Source of the DNA: Treponema sp.
GTDB lineage: Bacteria > Spirochaetota > Spirochaetia > Treponematales > Breznakiellaceae
DNA length: 12,632 nucleotides
Direction: 5' to 3'
Assembly: GCA_009784995.1 (NCBI GenBank)
Contig: WQXE01000051.1
Location: 1 to 12,632 of the forward strand
Both the position numbers and the translations under genes were made by a program. This document shows positions 1 to 7,924 of this stretch, piece after piece (the stretch's first letter is position 1; each line of letters begins with the position of its first letter). The notes below the pieces were generated by a model. It had not been told where the DNA came from, made no database searches, and worked only from the letters and a program-made list of their open reading frames with translations.

Positions 1-366
1 ATGCCGTTATACGATACTAACCTGCTTGTGGCTTCCCGGTTTGCCGCTTCCCGTTACGAAGGCATTACAGAAGGACAGGGAAACCCCGATTCCCCGCTGC
101 GGATGCGTTTTATCCCCAAACGGGCAAAAGACGATATCAGCCGGGGTGATTTGATCGTTTCAAGCGGCATGGGCGGCATATTTCCGGCGAGCATAAACAT
201 AGGACGCGTAAGCGGAATAAATACACTTGAATATGAAACAACTTTGGAAATTGAAGTTGTGCCAATGATTGATTTTTCAAGGCTTGAATATGTATTTATA
301 ATCGAAGCGGAGAATATCGAAATTGATATTGAAAGTTACGATTACTTAGGATATAGAAATGATTAG
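1..366 (+). CDS. mreC: Rod shape-determining protein MreC, C-terminal part (5' end outside window)
   Basis: The reading frame is open at the left edge, so the ATG at position 1 is probably an internal methionine and only the last 121 residues are seen. Full MreC is usually about 270-350 residues: an N-terminal membrane helix, a coiled coil and a periplasmic beta domain. The visible part matches that beta domain, with the family pattern of an 'isRGDLIVSSGMGGIFPAsI.IGRV' stretch at residues 46-69, which corresponds to the usual GD-V-TSG-GG-FP-G-IG-V signature. MreC is a bitopic scaffold that links MreB inside the cell to PBP2/RodA outside. The 3' end overlaps mreD by 8 nt, indicating translational coupling. 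The last ~20 residues are acidic. Identification rests on this motif plus the mreD-mrdA-rodA neighbours. Confidence 0.9.
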   Translation: MPLYDTNLLVASRFAASRYEGITEGQGNPDSPLRMRFIPKRAKDDISRGDLIVSSGMGGIFPASINIGRVSGINTLEYETTLEIEVVPMIDFSRLEYVFIIEAENIEIDIESYDYLGYRND

Positions 367-856
367 AAGCGTTATATGGACAGTGATCTTTTGTATCGCG
401 GCCGCTATTTTACAATCTACAGTTCTTTACAATATTGCCATATTTAATGTTGTACCGGACCTCGCGTTATGTGTATTGGTTTTTTCCGCGTATGTAAACG
501 GTACCATGACAGGGCAAGTTTCGGGATTTTTCTCCGGGCTTTTTTATGACTTTTTATCTGTCGCCCCGCTTGGAATGAATTGTCTTATACGCACAATTAC
601 AGGCGCGTTAGCTGGTATTTTTAAAGGGCAGTTTTTTCTTGATTTCTTTTTTATGCCTGTTATCCTTTGTACATTGGCGACTATATTAAAAATTTTAATA
701 ACATTTATTTTATATTTGATTGTCGGCACAAGTATACCAAATCCATTTGCCAATTTTACAACCTTTTTGATAGAAATGGGATTAAACGCGTTAAGCGCGC
801 CTGTTTTATTTTTATTGTTAAAAAACTTTAAACCAATTTTAATAGGACGCGGTTAG
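359..856 (+). CDS. mreD: Rod shape-determining membrane protein MreD
   Basis: This is a very hydrophobic 165-residue protein of the usual MreD length (about 160-180). Membrane segments can be read at about residues 4-26, 33-50, 53-70, 96-123 and 137-156. MreD is an integral inner-membrane member of the elongation complex that contacts MreC and modulates PBP2/RodA; its biochemical role is not well defined. The sequence itself is poorly conserved, so the call leans on size, topology, the family-like 'P DL.L..lvf.a...G...G...GF..GL..D' pattern at residues 33-65, and its place between mreC and mrdA. The ATG lies inside the end of mreC and is preceded by TTAGGA (346-351) at normal distance, which supports this start. 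The stop lies 3 nt before mrdA. Confidence 0.9.
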   Translation: MIRSVIWTVIFCIAAAILQSTVLYNIAIFNVVPDLALCVLVFSAYVNGTMTGQVSGFFSGLFYDFLSVAPLGMNCLIRTITGALAGIFKGQFFLDFFFMPVILCTLATILKILITFILYLIVGTSIPNPFANFTTFLIEMGLNALSAPVLFLLLKNFKPILIGRG

Positions 857-859
857 TTA

Positions 860-2686
860 ATGCAGGAGAATCAAGGATATCGAATTAATATCTTTTTAGC
901 TCTGCTTACCGTAATATTTTTAGTATATTCTGTAAGACTTTTTAGCATGCAGATTCTTTCAGGCGAAATTCACCAAAGAGCGGCTCAGGAAATATCCAGG
1001 CGAACCTACATTATTCCAACTCAAAGAGGCGAAATATATGATCGCGACTTTAAAAGAGCGTTCGCGATTAACAGAGATACTTTCGCGGTTACAATAACGC
1101 CCGCGGAAGTTCCCCGCGGCAGAATAGAAGAAGTTTTATTTTCGTTATCTGAAATACTAAATATACCTGTTGATGATATAAGAGGAAGGCTTCCAAGCCA
1201 GTATTTACAGTTATACCAGCCTGTAGAAATAGCGTCTAACGTGCCATTCGCGAATATTGCCGCATTGGCGGAAAGAAAAAATATATTACCCGGAATTTCC
1301 TGGCATATAAAATCTGTAAGGAATTATGTTGATGTAGGCAGTCTTTCGCATATATTGGGTTATGTAGGAGATATTACAAGAGACGAACTTACCACCCTTT
1401 ACAATCTTGGTTATCAAATGGGTGATATGATAGGTAAATCCGGAATAGAAAGACAATATGATGAACTGTTGCGCGGAGAAAGAGGTTTTGAAACAAGGAC
1501 TGTAGATTCAAGAGGAAGGCGCATTACGGGAAGAGAAAATATTAACCGTGTCGCTCCCGTAATGGGTAAAAATCTTGTTTTAACAATTGACGCTGATTTA
1601 CAAACACTTGTAGAAAAAGCGATAGGACCGCAAAACGGAGCGGCTGTTGTAATGCGCCCGTCAACAGGCGAAATTTTGGCAATGGTTTCTCATCCCTGGT
1701 ATGATCCTAATATTTTTACTGACGGTTTAACGGCGGATTTCCGCGCGTTATTGGAAGATCCATCCAGGCCTTTTATTAATAGAGCCATTCAATCAAGTTA
1801 TCCACCCGCTTCAACTTTTAAGATTATAATGTCTACAGCGATTTTATCAGAAAGTGTAATTCAGCCTGAACAATCTGTTTTATGCAGAGGAATGATGAAT
1901 TACGGAAATCGAAATTGGCATTGCTGGAACAGGGGAGGACACGGTCGTCTTAATATGCGCGGAGCTTTATGGCATTCCTGTAATATTTATTATATGACTG
2001 TTGGCAGGGATAATCTTGGCGCGGAACGTATTGTTAATACAGCGATAGATTTTGGTTACGGAAAAATTACAGGTATTGATTTACCCGGAGAAGTAGAAGG
2101 TCTTGTTCCGACACCACAATGGAAGGAAAGACGTTTCCATGAAAGATGGGTGTTAGGTGATACAATGAATATGTCGATTGGACAGGGTTTTATGCTCGTA
2201 ACGCCGCTTCAGATGAGCAATATGGTTAGTATGATTGTTAATAACGGTACATTGTATAAACCTCATGTTCTAAAAGAGGTACGCGATCCTGTTACAAACG
2301 CGATTGAAAGTGTTGTAATTCCTGAAGTAATACATCAAAGCAATATAAACCCGGCTGTTTTTGAATATGTACGTCAGGATATGAGATCGGTTGTAACGCA
2401 GGGAACGGCGCAATATCCTTTAAATATGCGTACAGTTCAAATCGCGGGAAAGACAGGAACCGCGGAAATTGGTTTATCTGATCGATGGCATTCATGGTTT
2501 ACGGCTTTCGCGCCGTTTAACAGTACAAACCCTGATGAGCAAATTGTAGTAACGGTAATAATAGAAGCGTCTAATTTTCAGGTTTGGAGAGCTTCATCCG
2601 CGACAGCGATAATTTTTCAAGGGTATTTTGGAAACCAGGATTACGACGCGGCAGTGCGTTCCCTGGGTTTTCAACATACATTTTAA
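860..2686 (+). CDS. mrdA: Penicillin-binding protein 2, elongation-specific DD-transpeptidase
   Basis: This class B PBP of 608 residues is normal in length for PBP2. It cross-links peptidoglycan made by RodA on the outer face of the inner membrane. One membrane anchor is seen at about residues 9-29, then a PBP dimerisation domain (about 50-215) starting with the typical 'RGEIYDRD' at 56-63, then the transpeptidase domain (about 255-590). All three catalytic motifs are present: SxxK as S318-T-F-K321, SxN as S373-C-N375 and KTG as K531-T-G533. C342, C355, H361 and C374 fall where PBP2 proteins carry a structural zinc site, so zinc binding is plausible. The start is 3 nt after mreD; the nearest purine-rich site (AGGA, 844-847) is rather far, so translation may depend on coupling. 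It is a likely beta-lactam (mecillinam-type) target. Confidence 0.95.
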   Translation: MQENQGYRINIFLALLTVIFLVYSVRLFSMQILSGEIHQRAAQEISRRTYIIPTQRGEIYDRDFKRAFAINRDTFAVTITPAEVPRGRIEEVLFSLSEILNIPVDDIRGRLPSQYLQLYQPVEIASNVPFANIAALAERKNILPGISWHIKSVRNYVDVGSLSHILGYVGDITRDELTTLYNLGYQMGDMIGKSGIERQYDELLRGERGFETRTVDSRGRRITGRENINRVAPVMGKNLVLTIDADLQTLVEKAIGPQNGAAVVMRPSTGEILAMVSHPWYDPNIFTDGLTADFRALLEDPSRPFINRAIQSSYPPASTFKIIMSTAILSESVIQPEQSVLCRGMMNYGNRNWHCWNRGGHGRLNMRGALWHSCNIYYMTVGRDNLGAERIVNTAIDFGYGKITGIDLPGEVEGLVPTPQWKERRFHERWVLGDTMNMSIGQGFMLVTPLQMSNMVSMIVNNGTLYKPHVLKEVRDPVTNAIESVVIPEVIHQSNINPAVFEYVRQDMRSVVTQGTAQYPLNMRTVQIAGKTGTAEIGLSDRWHSWFTAFAPFNSTNPDEQIVVTVIIEASNFQVWRASSATAIIFQGYFGNQDYDAAVRSLGFQHTF

Positions 2687-2699
2687 TCGGAGCGTTTAA

Positions 2700-4010
2700 A
2701 TGAGAGTACGTGATATTTTAGGTGTTGATTATTTATTATTGCTTCCTGTTATGGTGCTTTTAGTATTGGGAATTCTTTTTATTTATTCATCCGGAGTTAA
2801 TTCCGACGGTGTTTTAGTTTCAAGGGAATATTTAAGGCAGATTGTTTGGGCTTCCGCTGGTTTATTCGCCGCGATAGTAATATCATATATCAATTACCGC
2901 AGGTTTTATAATTTTTCTATTTATATATATATTATATCTTTATTATTCCTGGTTTATACATTACTTTTTGGTCATGTTATTTATAACGCGGCAAGGTGGC
3001 TTAGGTTTGGTTCAATCGGCGTTCAAATGTCCGAGTTTGTTAAATTATCCGTAATAGTTCTGCTCGCGCGTTTCCTCGCGGACACCGATCGCAACAGGGA
3101 ATCTTTTTCCCGTTTTTTTATAAGCTGTGTAATTGTTTTTATTCCTATGGGTATTGTGCTTCTCCAGCCAGATTTGGGAACCGCGTTAGTCTACATTTCT
3201 ATTCTTATAACAATGATATTTTTAGCTGGTATTAAAATGCGCTATGTTATGTTTATGATTTCCTGCATGGCAATAACTGGATTTTTTCTTGTTTTACCAC
3301 TTTGGCAGACATTTATTCTGCGAAAATCTATACCATTACTCGCTATTCTTACCAATTCAAGAGTTATTGTTTTAACTGTACTTTTCTTTCTGGTCATAGC
3401 GGTAATCGCGGTTTTTGGTTATATGAAATTTAAAAAGAAGTATTTTTTCTGGGTAGTTTATGTTTCGGCTATTATTGTTTTTTCATTGGCGGCATCTTAT
3501 GTCGCGCGCGAAGTTTTAAAAAGTTATCAGATAATGCGCCTTATTGTTTTTCTGGATCCAAATGTAGATCCGCGCGGCGCGGGCTGGAATATAATTCAAT
3601 CGATTACGGCAATTGGAGCGGGCGGTTTTACAGGACAGGGATTTTTACAGGGTACGCAAAGTCATTATCAATTCCTGCCCGAACAAAGTACAGACTTTAT
3701 ATTTTCTATTTTTTCAGAAGAATCAGGTTTTTTAGGCGGTGTTTTTGTTTTTTCTCTTTACCTTTTAATATGTTACAGATTAATTACAATAATGAAAGTT
3801 GTTACAGATCCTTTCGCGAGATATGTTTGCGCGGGACTCGCTGGAATGTTTAGTTTTCATTTTATTATTAATGTTGGAATGACAATGGGAATAATGCCGA
3901 TAACAGGTCTCCCGCTTCTTTTAATGTCTCACGGCGGTTCGTCAGTGATGACTTCGATGATAGGAATAGGCATCGCTTTAAGTATTTTCGTAAGAAGGTA
4001 CAACCGTTAA
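2700..4010 (+). CDS. rodA: RodA, SEDS-family peptidoglycan glycosyltransferase
   Basis: RodA polymerises lipid II into glycan strands together with PBP2, encoded immediately upstream. The 436-residue protein is mostly membrane helices. SEDS hallmarks are visible: 'QMSEFVKLS' at 109-117, 'QPDLGTA' at 156-162, 'SYQIMRLIVFLDP' at 275-287, 'AIGAGGFTGQGFLQGTQ' at 304-320, and 'FLPEQSTDFIF' at 325-335. D332 in the last motif matches the catalytic aspartate of the family (E. coli RodA D262). 'GLPLLLMSHGGSS' follows at 403-415. The protein is about 60 residues longer than E. coli RodA (370); the extra length lies at about 205-268 and contains two further hydrophobic stretches (222-242, 248-268). A CGGAG ribosome site (2688-2692) sits 7 nt before the ATG. 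The stop overlaps the next start by one base (TAATG). Confidence 0.95.
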   Translation: MRVRDILGVDYLLLLPVMVLLVLGILFIYSSGVNSDGVLVSREYLRQIVWASAGLFAAIVISYINYRRFYNFSIYIYIISLLFLVYTLLFGHVIYNAARWLRFGSIGVQMSEFVKLSVIVLLARFLADTDRNRESFSRFFISCVIVFIPMGIVLLQPDLGTALVYISILITMIFLAGIKMRYVMFMISCMAITGFFLVLPLWQTFILRKSIPLLAILTNSRVIVLTVLFFLVIAVIAVFGYMKFKKKYFFWVVYVSAIIVFSLAASYVAREVLKSYQIMRLIVFLDPNVDPRGAGWNIIQSITAIGAGGFTGQGFLQGTQSHYQFLPEQSTDFIFSIFSEESGFLGGVFVFSLYLLICYRLITIMKVVTDPFARYVCAGLAGMFSFHFIINVGMTMGIMPITGLPLLLMSHGGSSVMTSMIGIGIALSIFVRRYNR

Positions 4011-6373
4011 TGACAAAAAAGTATATTGAACCTCTCAAAGTTCTTGGCGGCAGGCTTTTGGAAGTTGATAAGCCGGCGCGTTATGTTGGAGGTGAAGTTG
4101 GTATTCTCGCGAAAAAAGACGCGGATTTTCAAACGCTGATCGCTTTCCCGGACCTTTATGAAATTGGCATGGGAAATCAGGCTTTGCGCATCTTATATAA
4201 TATATTAAATAATAAACAGGGAATTTCCTGTGACAGGGCTTTCGCTCCCGCTCCTGATTTTGAAAAATTGTTACGTGATAATAATATACCTTTATACGGG
4301 CTTGATACGGGAATCAGTCTTTCATCAGTAGACCTTTTAATGTTTACATTGGGTTATGAACTTGGTTTAAATGGAATATTAACAATGCTGGATGTTAGCG
4401 GTATTCCAATTCATTGTGATAAAAGAAATGAGAATCATCCTGTTATAATAACAGGCGGTCCCGCTGTTTCAAATCCATTGCCGTATTCTCCTTTTATTGA
4501 CGCGTTCTGGATAGGAGAAGCCGAAGCCGGTTTTTTTGATCTTGTAAATGAACTAGCTGATCTTAAAAAAAGAGGGCAGGGAAGAGCGGCATTACTTGAA
4601 AAATTATTTTTACATCCAAATGTCTGGTTAAAAGGAAAACCAAAAACAGAACGGGCGATATACACAGATTTTTCCCAAAGCGATACATATGTATATCCTG
4701 TTCCAAGTATGAAAATAATTCAAAATCACGGAACAATAGAAATTATGAGAGGCTGTCCCAACGGCTGCCGTTTTTGTCACGCCGGTTTTTGGTATAGGCC
4801 TTCAAGGCAAAAAGATATAGAAAATATACTGGAACAAACAGACAAAATTATAACCAAAGGCGGCTGGCAGCAGATAAGCCTATCTTCGCTTTCATCAGGA
4901 GATTATAACGGTATAGGGGAATTAATAGAATTGTTAAACAATCAATTTAGCGATAAACATGTTTCGTTTCAATTACCGTCATTAAAAGTTTCAAGTTTTT
5001 CACTTTCATTACTGGATAAAATCTCTGTTACAAGAAAAAGCGGACTTACCTTCGCTGTTGAAACACCAAAAGATTATTGGCAGATGTCAATAAATAAAGA
5101 AGTAACCTGTGATTCTGTTGTTTCAATTCTGGATGAGGCAAGAAGAAACGGCTGGAAGGGAGCCAAGTTTTATTTTATGATAGGGCTTCCTGTCCAGTCA
5201 GAAAATTCAGAAAATGAAGAAGAAGCCATTGTTTCGTTTATCGAAGAAGTCGCGAAAAGAACCCGTATGGTTTTTAATATAAATATAAGTGTATTTGTTC
5301 CCAAGCCACATACGCCATATCAATACGCTGTTCAAATAAACAATAATGAAGCGGAAAGAAAATTATCATATTTGCGTTCAAAACTAAAACCTATGGGGCA
5401 TAAGGTAAGTACTTCAGATTTATTAATATCTCAAATAGAAGGTTTATTAAGCAGAGGGGATGAAAAAGCGGGTTTGTTATGCGAGTTGGCGTGGAAAGCG
5501 GGAAGCAGGTTAGACCCCTGGAGTGAATACATCAAAAAAGAAGTTTGGCAGGAATTACTTTTGGAATACAATGGAGAAAATGAAATTTCCTGGAATAATA
5601 TAAATTCATGTGTAAATAAAGAATATCTTGATAACGAACTGGAAAAATCCAAAAACCGGCAAAGGACTTTATCGTGCAAGGAAAAATGTAATTCTTGCGG
5701 AGCTTGCAAAGGTACTATTTATCCGCAGGTTATTCCAAAAAAGGCTGTTAACCTTAATAAATTAAAGGTTAACCATAATAAAAATAACAATATAAATGAA
5801 GTTAACCGGACAGATCCATCCATTTACAGGGTAATATTTAGTTTCAGTAAAAGCGGCAGTTCTGTTTTTCATGGTCATTTAAGTCTAATAGAAATATTTT
5901 CGATGTCCTTTAAAAGAGCCGGTTTACCCGTTAATTATACACAAGGATATAACCCTTTAATAAAGATGGAATTCGCGTCTCCTTTGTCTGTCGGCATTAA
6001 CGCCGCTTATGAATTTGCCGCAGTTGATTTTTACGAGGATGTTAATATCGATAATTTTATTTCAAGGTTAAATTCATCCTTGCCGCGGGGAATTATTATT
6101 GAAAAAGCCGAATGTTTTTACATTAAAAGCGGCATGAAAAAACATTCATTGTCGTCATTATTATGGGGTTTTGAATACGAAGGTAAAAATGGCGCGTTGG
6201 ATTATGTTAGTTTTAAAGATGAAAAAACTTACAGAAAATCAAGATTGGAAAATGACTGTAAAACAGTTTATGATTTAAAACGCAATGTGGTATTGGCGAA
6301 AAATATTACAGGTTCTGGCGAAAGTGAATATATTTCTTATTTTAAAGTTTACAATTTTCTATATAACAACTAA
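4010..6373 (+). CDS. Radical SAM fusion protein: B12-binding-like + radical SAM + DUF2344 (TIGR03960/TIGR03936 type)
   Basis: This 787-residue fusion protein has no established function. Residues ~35-175 look like a cobalamin-binding-type Rossmann domain ('LIAFPDLYEIGMGNQALRIL' at 43-62, 'ITGGPAVSNP' at 147-156). The radical SAM core spans about 235-470, with the 4Fe-4S triad C249-x3-C253-x2-C256 inside 'RGCPNGCRFCHAGF'. A second cluster, C556-x3-C560-x2-C563-x2-C566, follows; similar cysteines occur in this family and could hold a second Fe-S cluster or zinc. After an Asn/Lys-rich linker (~578-603) comes a DUF2344-like domain (605-787): 'FSKSGSSVFHGHLSLIEIF' and 'RAGLPVNYTQGYNPLIKMEFA'. No canonical B12-base-on DxHxxG motif is evident. 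The start overlaps the rodA stop, so it is translated with the elongation operon. In Clostridia the homologue often precedes rng/rplU/rpmA; those genes are not next to it here. Family assignment is from memory of its motifs. Confidence 0.85.
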   Translation: MTKKYIEPLKVLGGRLLEVDKPARYVGGEVGILAKKDADFQTLIAFPDLYEIGMGNQALRILYNILNNKQGISCDRAFAPAPDFEKLLRDNNIPLYGLDTGISLSSVDLLMFTLGYELGLNGILTMLDVSGIPIHCDKRNENHPVIITGGPAVSNPLPYSPFIDAFWIGEAEAGFFDLVNELADLKKRGQGRAALLEKLFLHPNVWLKGKPKTERAIYTDFSQSDTYVYPVPSMKIIQNHGTIEIMRGCPNGCRFCHAGFWYRPSRQKDIENILEQTDKIITKGGWQQISLSSLSSGDYNGIGELIELLNNQFSDKHVSFQLPSLKVSSFSLSLLDKISVTRKSGLTFAVETPKDYWQMSINKEVTCDSVVSILDEARRNGWKGAKFYFMIGLPVQSENSENEEEAIVSFIEEVAKRTRMVFNINISVFVPKPHTPYQYAVQINNNEAERKLSYLRSKLKPMGHKVSTSDLLISQIEGLLSRGDEKAGLLCELAWKAGSRLDPWSEYIKKEVWQELLLEYNGENEISWNNINSCVNKEYLDNELEKSKNRQRTLSCKEKCNSCGACKGTIYPQVIPKKAVNLNKLKVNHNKNNNINEVNRTDPSIYRVIFSFSKSGSSVFHGHLSLIEIFSMSFKRAGLPVNYTQGYNPLIKMEFASPLSVGINAAYEFAAVDFYEDVNIDNFISRLNSSLPRGIIIEKAECFYIKSGMKKHSLSSLLWGFEYEGKNGALDYVSFKDEKTYRKSRLENDCKTVYDLKRNVVLAKNITGSGESEYISYFKVYNFLYNN
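5747..5807. repeat. GTTAACC inverted/direct repeat cluster in the radical SAM linker
   Basis: GTTAACCTT (5747-5755) and AAGGTTAAC (5765-5773) form a perfect 9-bp inverted repeat with a 9-nt AT spacer; GTTAACC occurs again at 5801-5807. The cluster encodes the Asn/Lys-rich linker between the second cysteine cluster and the DUF2344-like domain. It could form a small hairpin in the mRNA; a functional role is not shown. Confidence 0.6.
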
Positions 6374-6487
6374 TTAATAATCCGTTTTTACGTATATATA
6401 TTGGTAGACAGAATATACATTATGAATAGTAGAATAGATATGTATTTTATTATATCAAAAACAATAGCCTTTTTAACAGGTATTAAT
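6374..6487. other. Convergent intergenic gap, no convincing terminator
   Basis: This 114-nt AT-rich stretch separates the stop of the plus-strand operon from the stop of the minus-strand operon. The only symmetry I can see is a weak AT-only pair ATACAT (6415-6420) / ATGTAT (6440-6445) with a 19-nt loop, followed by a TTTTATT stretch. It has no GC-rich stem, so I do not call it a terminator. Transcripts from both sides may run into each other or end by a factor-dependent route. Confidence 0.5.
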
Positions 6488-7225
6488 TTAATGCGCGTTT
6501 GGAAGCTTAAAAACGCTTATAAAGGTGGGTTTACTATAAACTCTTGTAAAATTCTGCGGGTTCTGCCCTATAGCGACAATATACATTGCGGCGTACGCGT
6601 GACCTGTTTGTCCTGTTGATTGCGCGACATCAGCGTTTACCGTTGTAATCGCGTTCGCGTTATTGTTTAATTCAGTTGTATTTCTAAATGATAAATCGTT
6701 TACAGGCCTTGATGAAACCAATGTGCTGGATCTGCTCAGGTTAATTAAATTATCGTCATTCAAGGATATTACCGGAAATCCGCCTTGTTCAGTTGGAAAG
6801 TTAATCTTTAGATTTCCGCCGCCCGCTCCAATCGCGTATTCCAATTCATAAAATCTTCGGGATGAAAAAGTATTTATATTTGTAATAGAGGTATTATTTG
6901 TAATATCAGTAAATGGTAAAAGAAAATTATAATCGCTTAAAAGCGCGGGATTTATAATATTTAAATTGTTCTGATCACCGCCGTCAGTACCGCTTAAATA
7001 TATTCTGTAAAAAATGACATAACCATTCGCATAATAATATTCACTCGGAATTGAAGGAATATATATTTCCGCGTATGTATTTAATTGAGTAAACCTGTTG
7101 TAACCGGAAAGTTCCTGTAATTGCGGTAAAAAATAGTACTCCTCTATTCCGCAAGTTGTGAATAATATACTTATTAATAAAAACCACAGGATTATTAAAA
7201 ATTGCCTGTGTTTATGTTTTATCAT
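6488..7225 (-). CDS. Putative treponemal-type outer-envelope lipoprotein, unknown function
   Basis: This is a 245-residue protein with a type II signal peptide: a basic start (M-I-K-H-K-H-R), a hydrophobic core at about 9-22, and the lipobox 'LFTTC' with the lipidated cysteine at residue 25. The bulky F/T residues fit the relaxed spirochaetal lipobox. I choose the ATG at 7225 because it overlaps the upstream stop as ATGA and puts the signal peptide at the N-terminus; a longer version reaching 7270 would add 15 polar residues before it. A GGAA stretch lies just upstream. The mature part is rich in Asn, Ser, Thr and Tyr and likely beta-rich. The C-terminal stretch from about residue 209 ('YAAMYIVAIGQNP', 'YSKPTFISVFKLP') resembles a recurrent ending I associate with Treponema lipoproteins. 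No enzymatic motif is recognised. It is last in the minus-strand operon, after a TPR protein. Confidence 0.75.
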   Translation of the reverse strand: MIKHKHRQFLIILWFLLISILFTTCGIEEYYFLPQLQELSGYNRFTQLNTYAEIYIPSIPSEYYYANGYVIFYRIYLSGTDGGDQNNLNIINPALLSDYNFLLPFTDITNNTSITNINTFSSRRFYELEYAIGAGGGNLKINFPTEQGGFPVISLNDDNLINLSRSSTLVSSRPVNDLSFRNTTELNNNANAITTVNADVAQSTGQTGHAYAAMYIVAIGQNPQNFTRVYSKPTFISVFKLPNAH

Positions 7226-7920
7226 CTTGATTCCAGTTTTATAATTTGATTCCTCGCGAGATTCTGCCAAATAAGCATATTCTGACTGATTGTTTCCTGG
7301 CGATCCCAGGGATAATTTATAAGGACAGCCCTGTACTCGGCAAGCGCTTCTGGGTAATTTCCAAGCTGTTCATAAAGTCTTCCAATGTTAAACTGCGCGC
7401 GGGGAGCGTCGGGGAATTCAAATTTATGAGAGATACTTTGCCGCAGGTATTCAATAGCCTTCTCCAGTTTACCTTGTTCTTCCGCGCAAATAGCGGCGTT
7501 AAAATAAGCGATAGGACCAAGATATGTTTTAACCCCTATTTCTGCCGATTTTACCCACGCTTCTTCAGCCTGATTCCATTGCTTTCTCGCGGAATATATA
7601 TGCCCGACATTCGACCATGCTTTACTTCCGGCGAACCCTTTATTATTTCCCGCGAATACTTCCATTTTTGAAAGTAAAATGTTTACTTCATTCGCGTAAT
7701 AATCATCGAATAAACCAAACCGCAGTTTTTCAAATTCTTCATTTAGTATCTCAACTTCGGCAATCGCTTGTTTATTTAAATGATCACTGACCAGAAAATA
7801 AACTATAAATCCCACAAATAAAACAATAAATAAACCAAAAACTACAAATATTCCTTTTCTGTTTTTTTGGACAAAATTATTGATTTTTTCTCCAAAGTTT
7901 TCTTTTTCTACTTTCTGCAT
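7222..7920 (-). CDS. Membrane-anchored tetratricopeptide repeat (TPR) protein
   Basis: This 232-residue protein has a short, charged N-terminus (1-22), a single membrane helix at about 23-44 and a soluble region facing the periplasm. TPR-like helical pairs are seen at about residues 100-133 ('AWSNVGHIYSARKQWNQAEE'), 136-167 ('AYFNAAICAEEQGKLEKAIE') and 174-207 ('AQFNIGRLYEQLGNYPEALA'). The layout (N-terminal anchor plus periplasmic TPRs) resembles YfgM/YbgF-like protein-interaction adaptors; the precise role is not known. An AAGGAGT ribosome site (7927-7933) overlaps the stop of the upstream sigma-54 activator and sits 6 nt before the ATG. The stop overlaps the lipoprotein start, so the three genes are almost certainly translated from one message. 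A joint envelope role with the lipoprotein is inference. Confidence 0.8.
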   Translation of the reverse strand: MQKVEKENFGEKINNFVQKNRKGIFVVFGLFIVLFVGFIVYFLVSDHLNKQAIAEVEILNEEFEKLRFGLFDDYYANEVNILLSKMEVFAGNNKGFAGSKAWSNVGHIYSARKQWNQAEEAWVKSAEIGVKTYLGPIAYFNAAICAEEQGKLEKAIEYLRQSISHKFEFPDAPRAQFNIGRLYEQLGNYPEALAEYRAVLINYPWDRQETISQNMLIWQNLARNQIIKLESR

Positions 7921-7924
7921 TATC

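Noticed and set aside
1..3. ATG at position 1 as a true mreC start
   Set aside because: The protein from here would lack the membrane anchor and coiled coil; it is the C-terminal beta domain only.
6412..6448. ATACAT/ATGTAT hairpin followed by T-rich sequence as terminator of the plus-strand operon
   Set aside because: The stem is six AT-rich pairs with a 19-nt loop, too weak for an intrinsic terminator.
6401..6619. 72-codon plus-strand frame after the radical SAM gene
   Set aside because: It starts with TTG, lacks a clear ribosome site, shows no family resemblance, and most of it is antisense to the end of the lipoprotein gene.
7226..7270. Longer lipoprotein start at 7270
   Set aside because: It would place 15 polar residues before the signal peptide and overlap the TPR gene by far more; the ATGA overlap at 7225 fits better.
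7246..7671. 141-codon plus-strand frame opposite the TPR gene
   Set aside because: Antisense shadow: the minus strand holds a coherent TPR protein with ribosome site, while this frame has no recognisable domain or start context.
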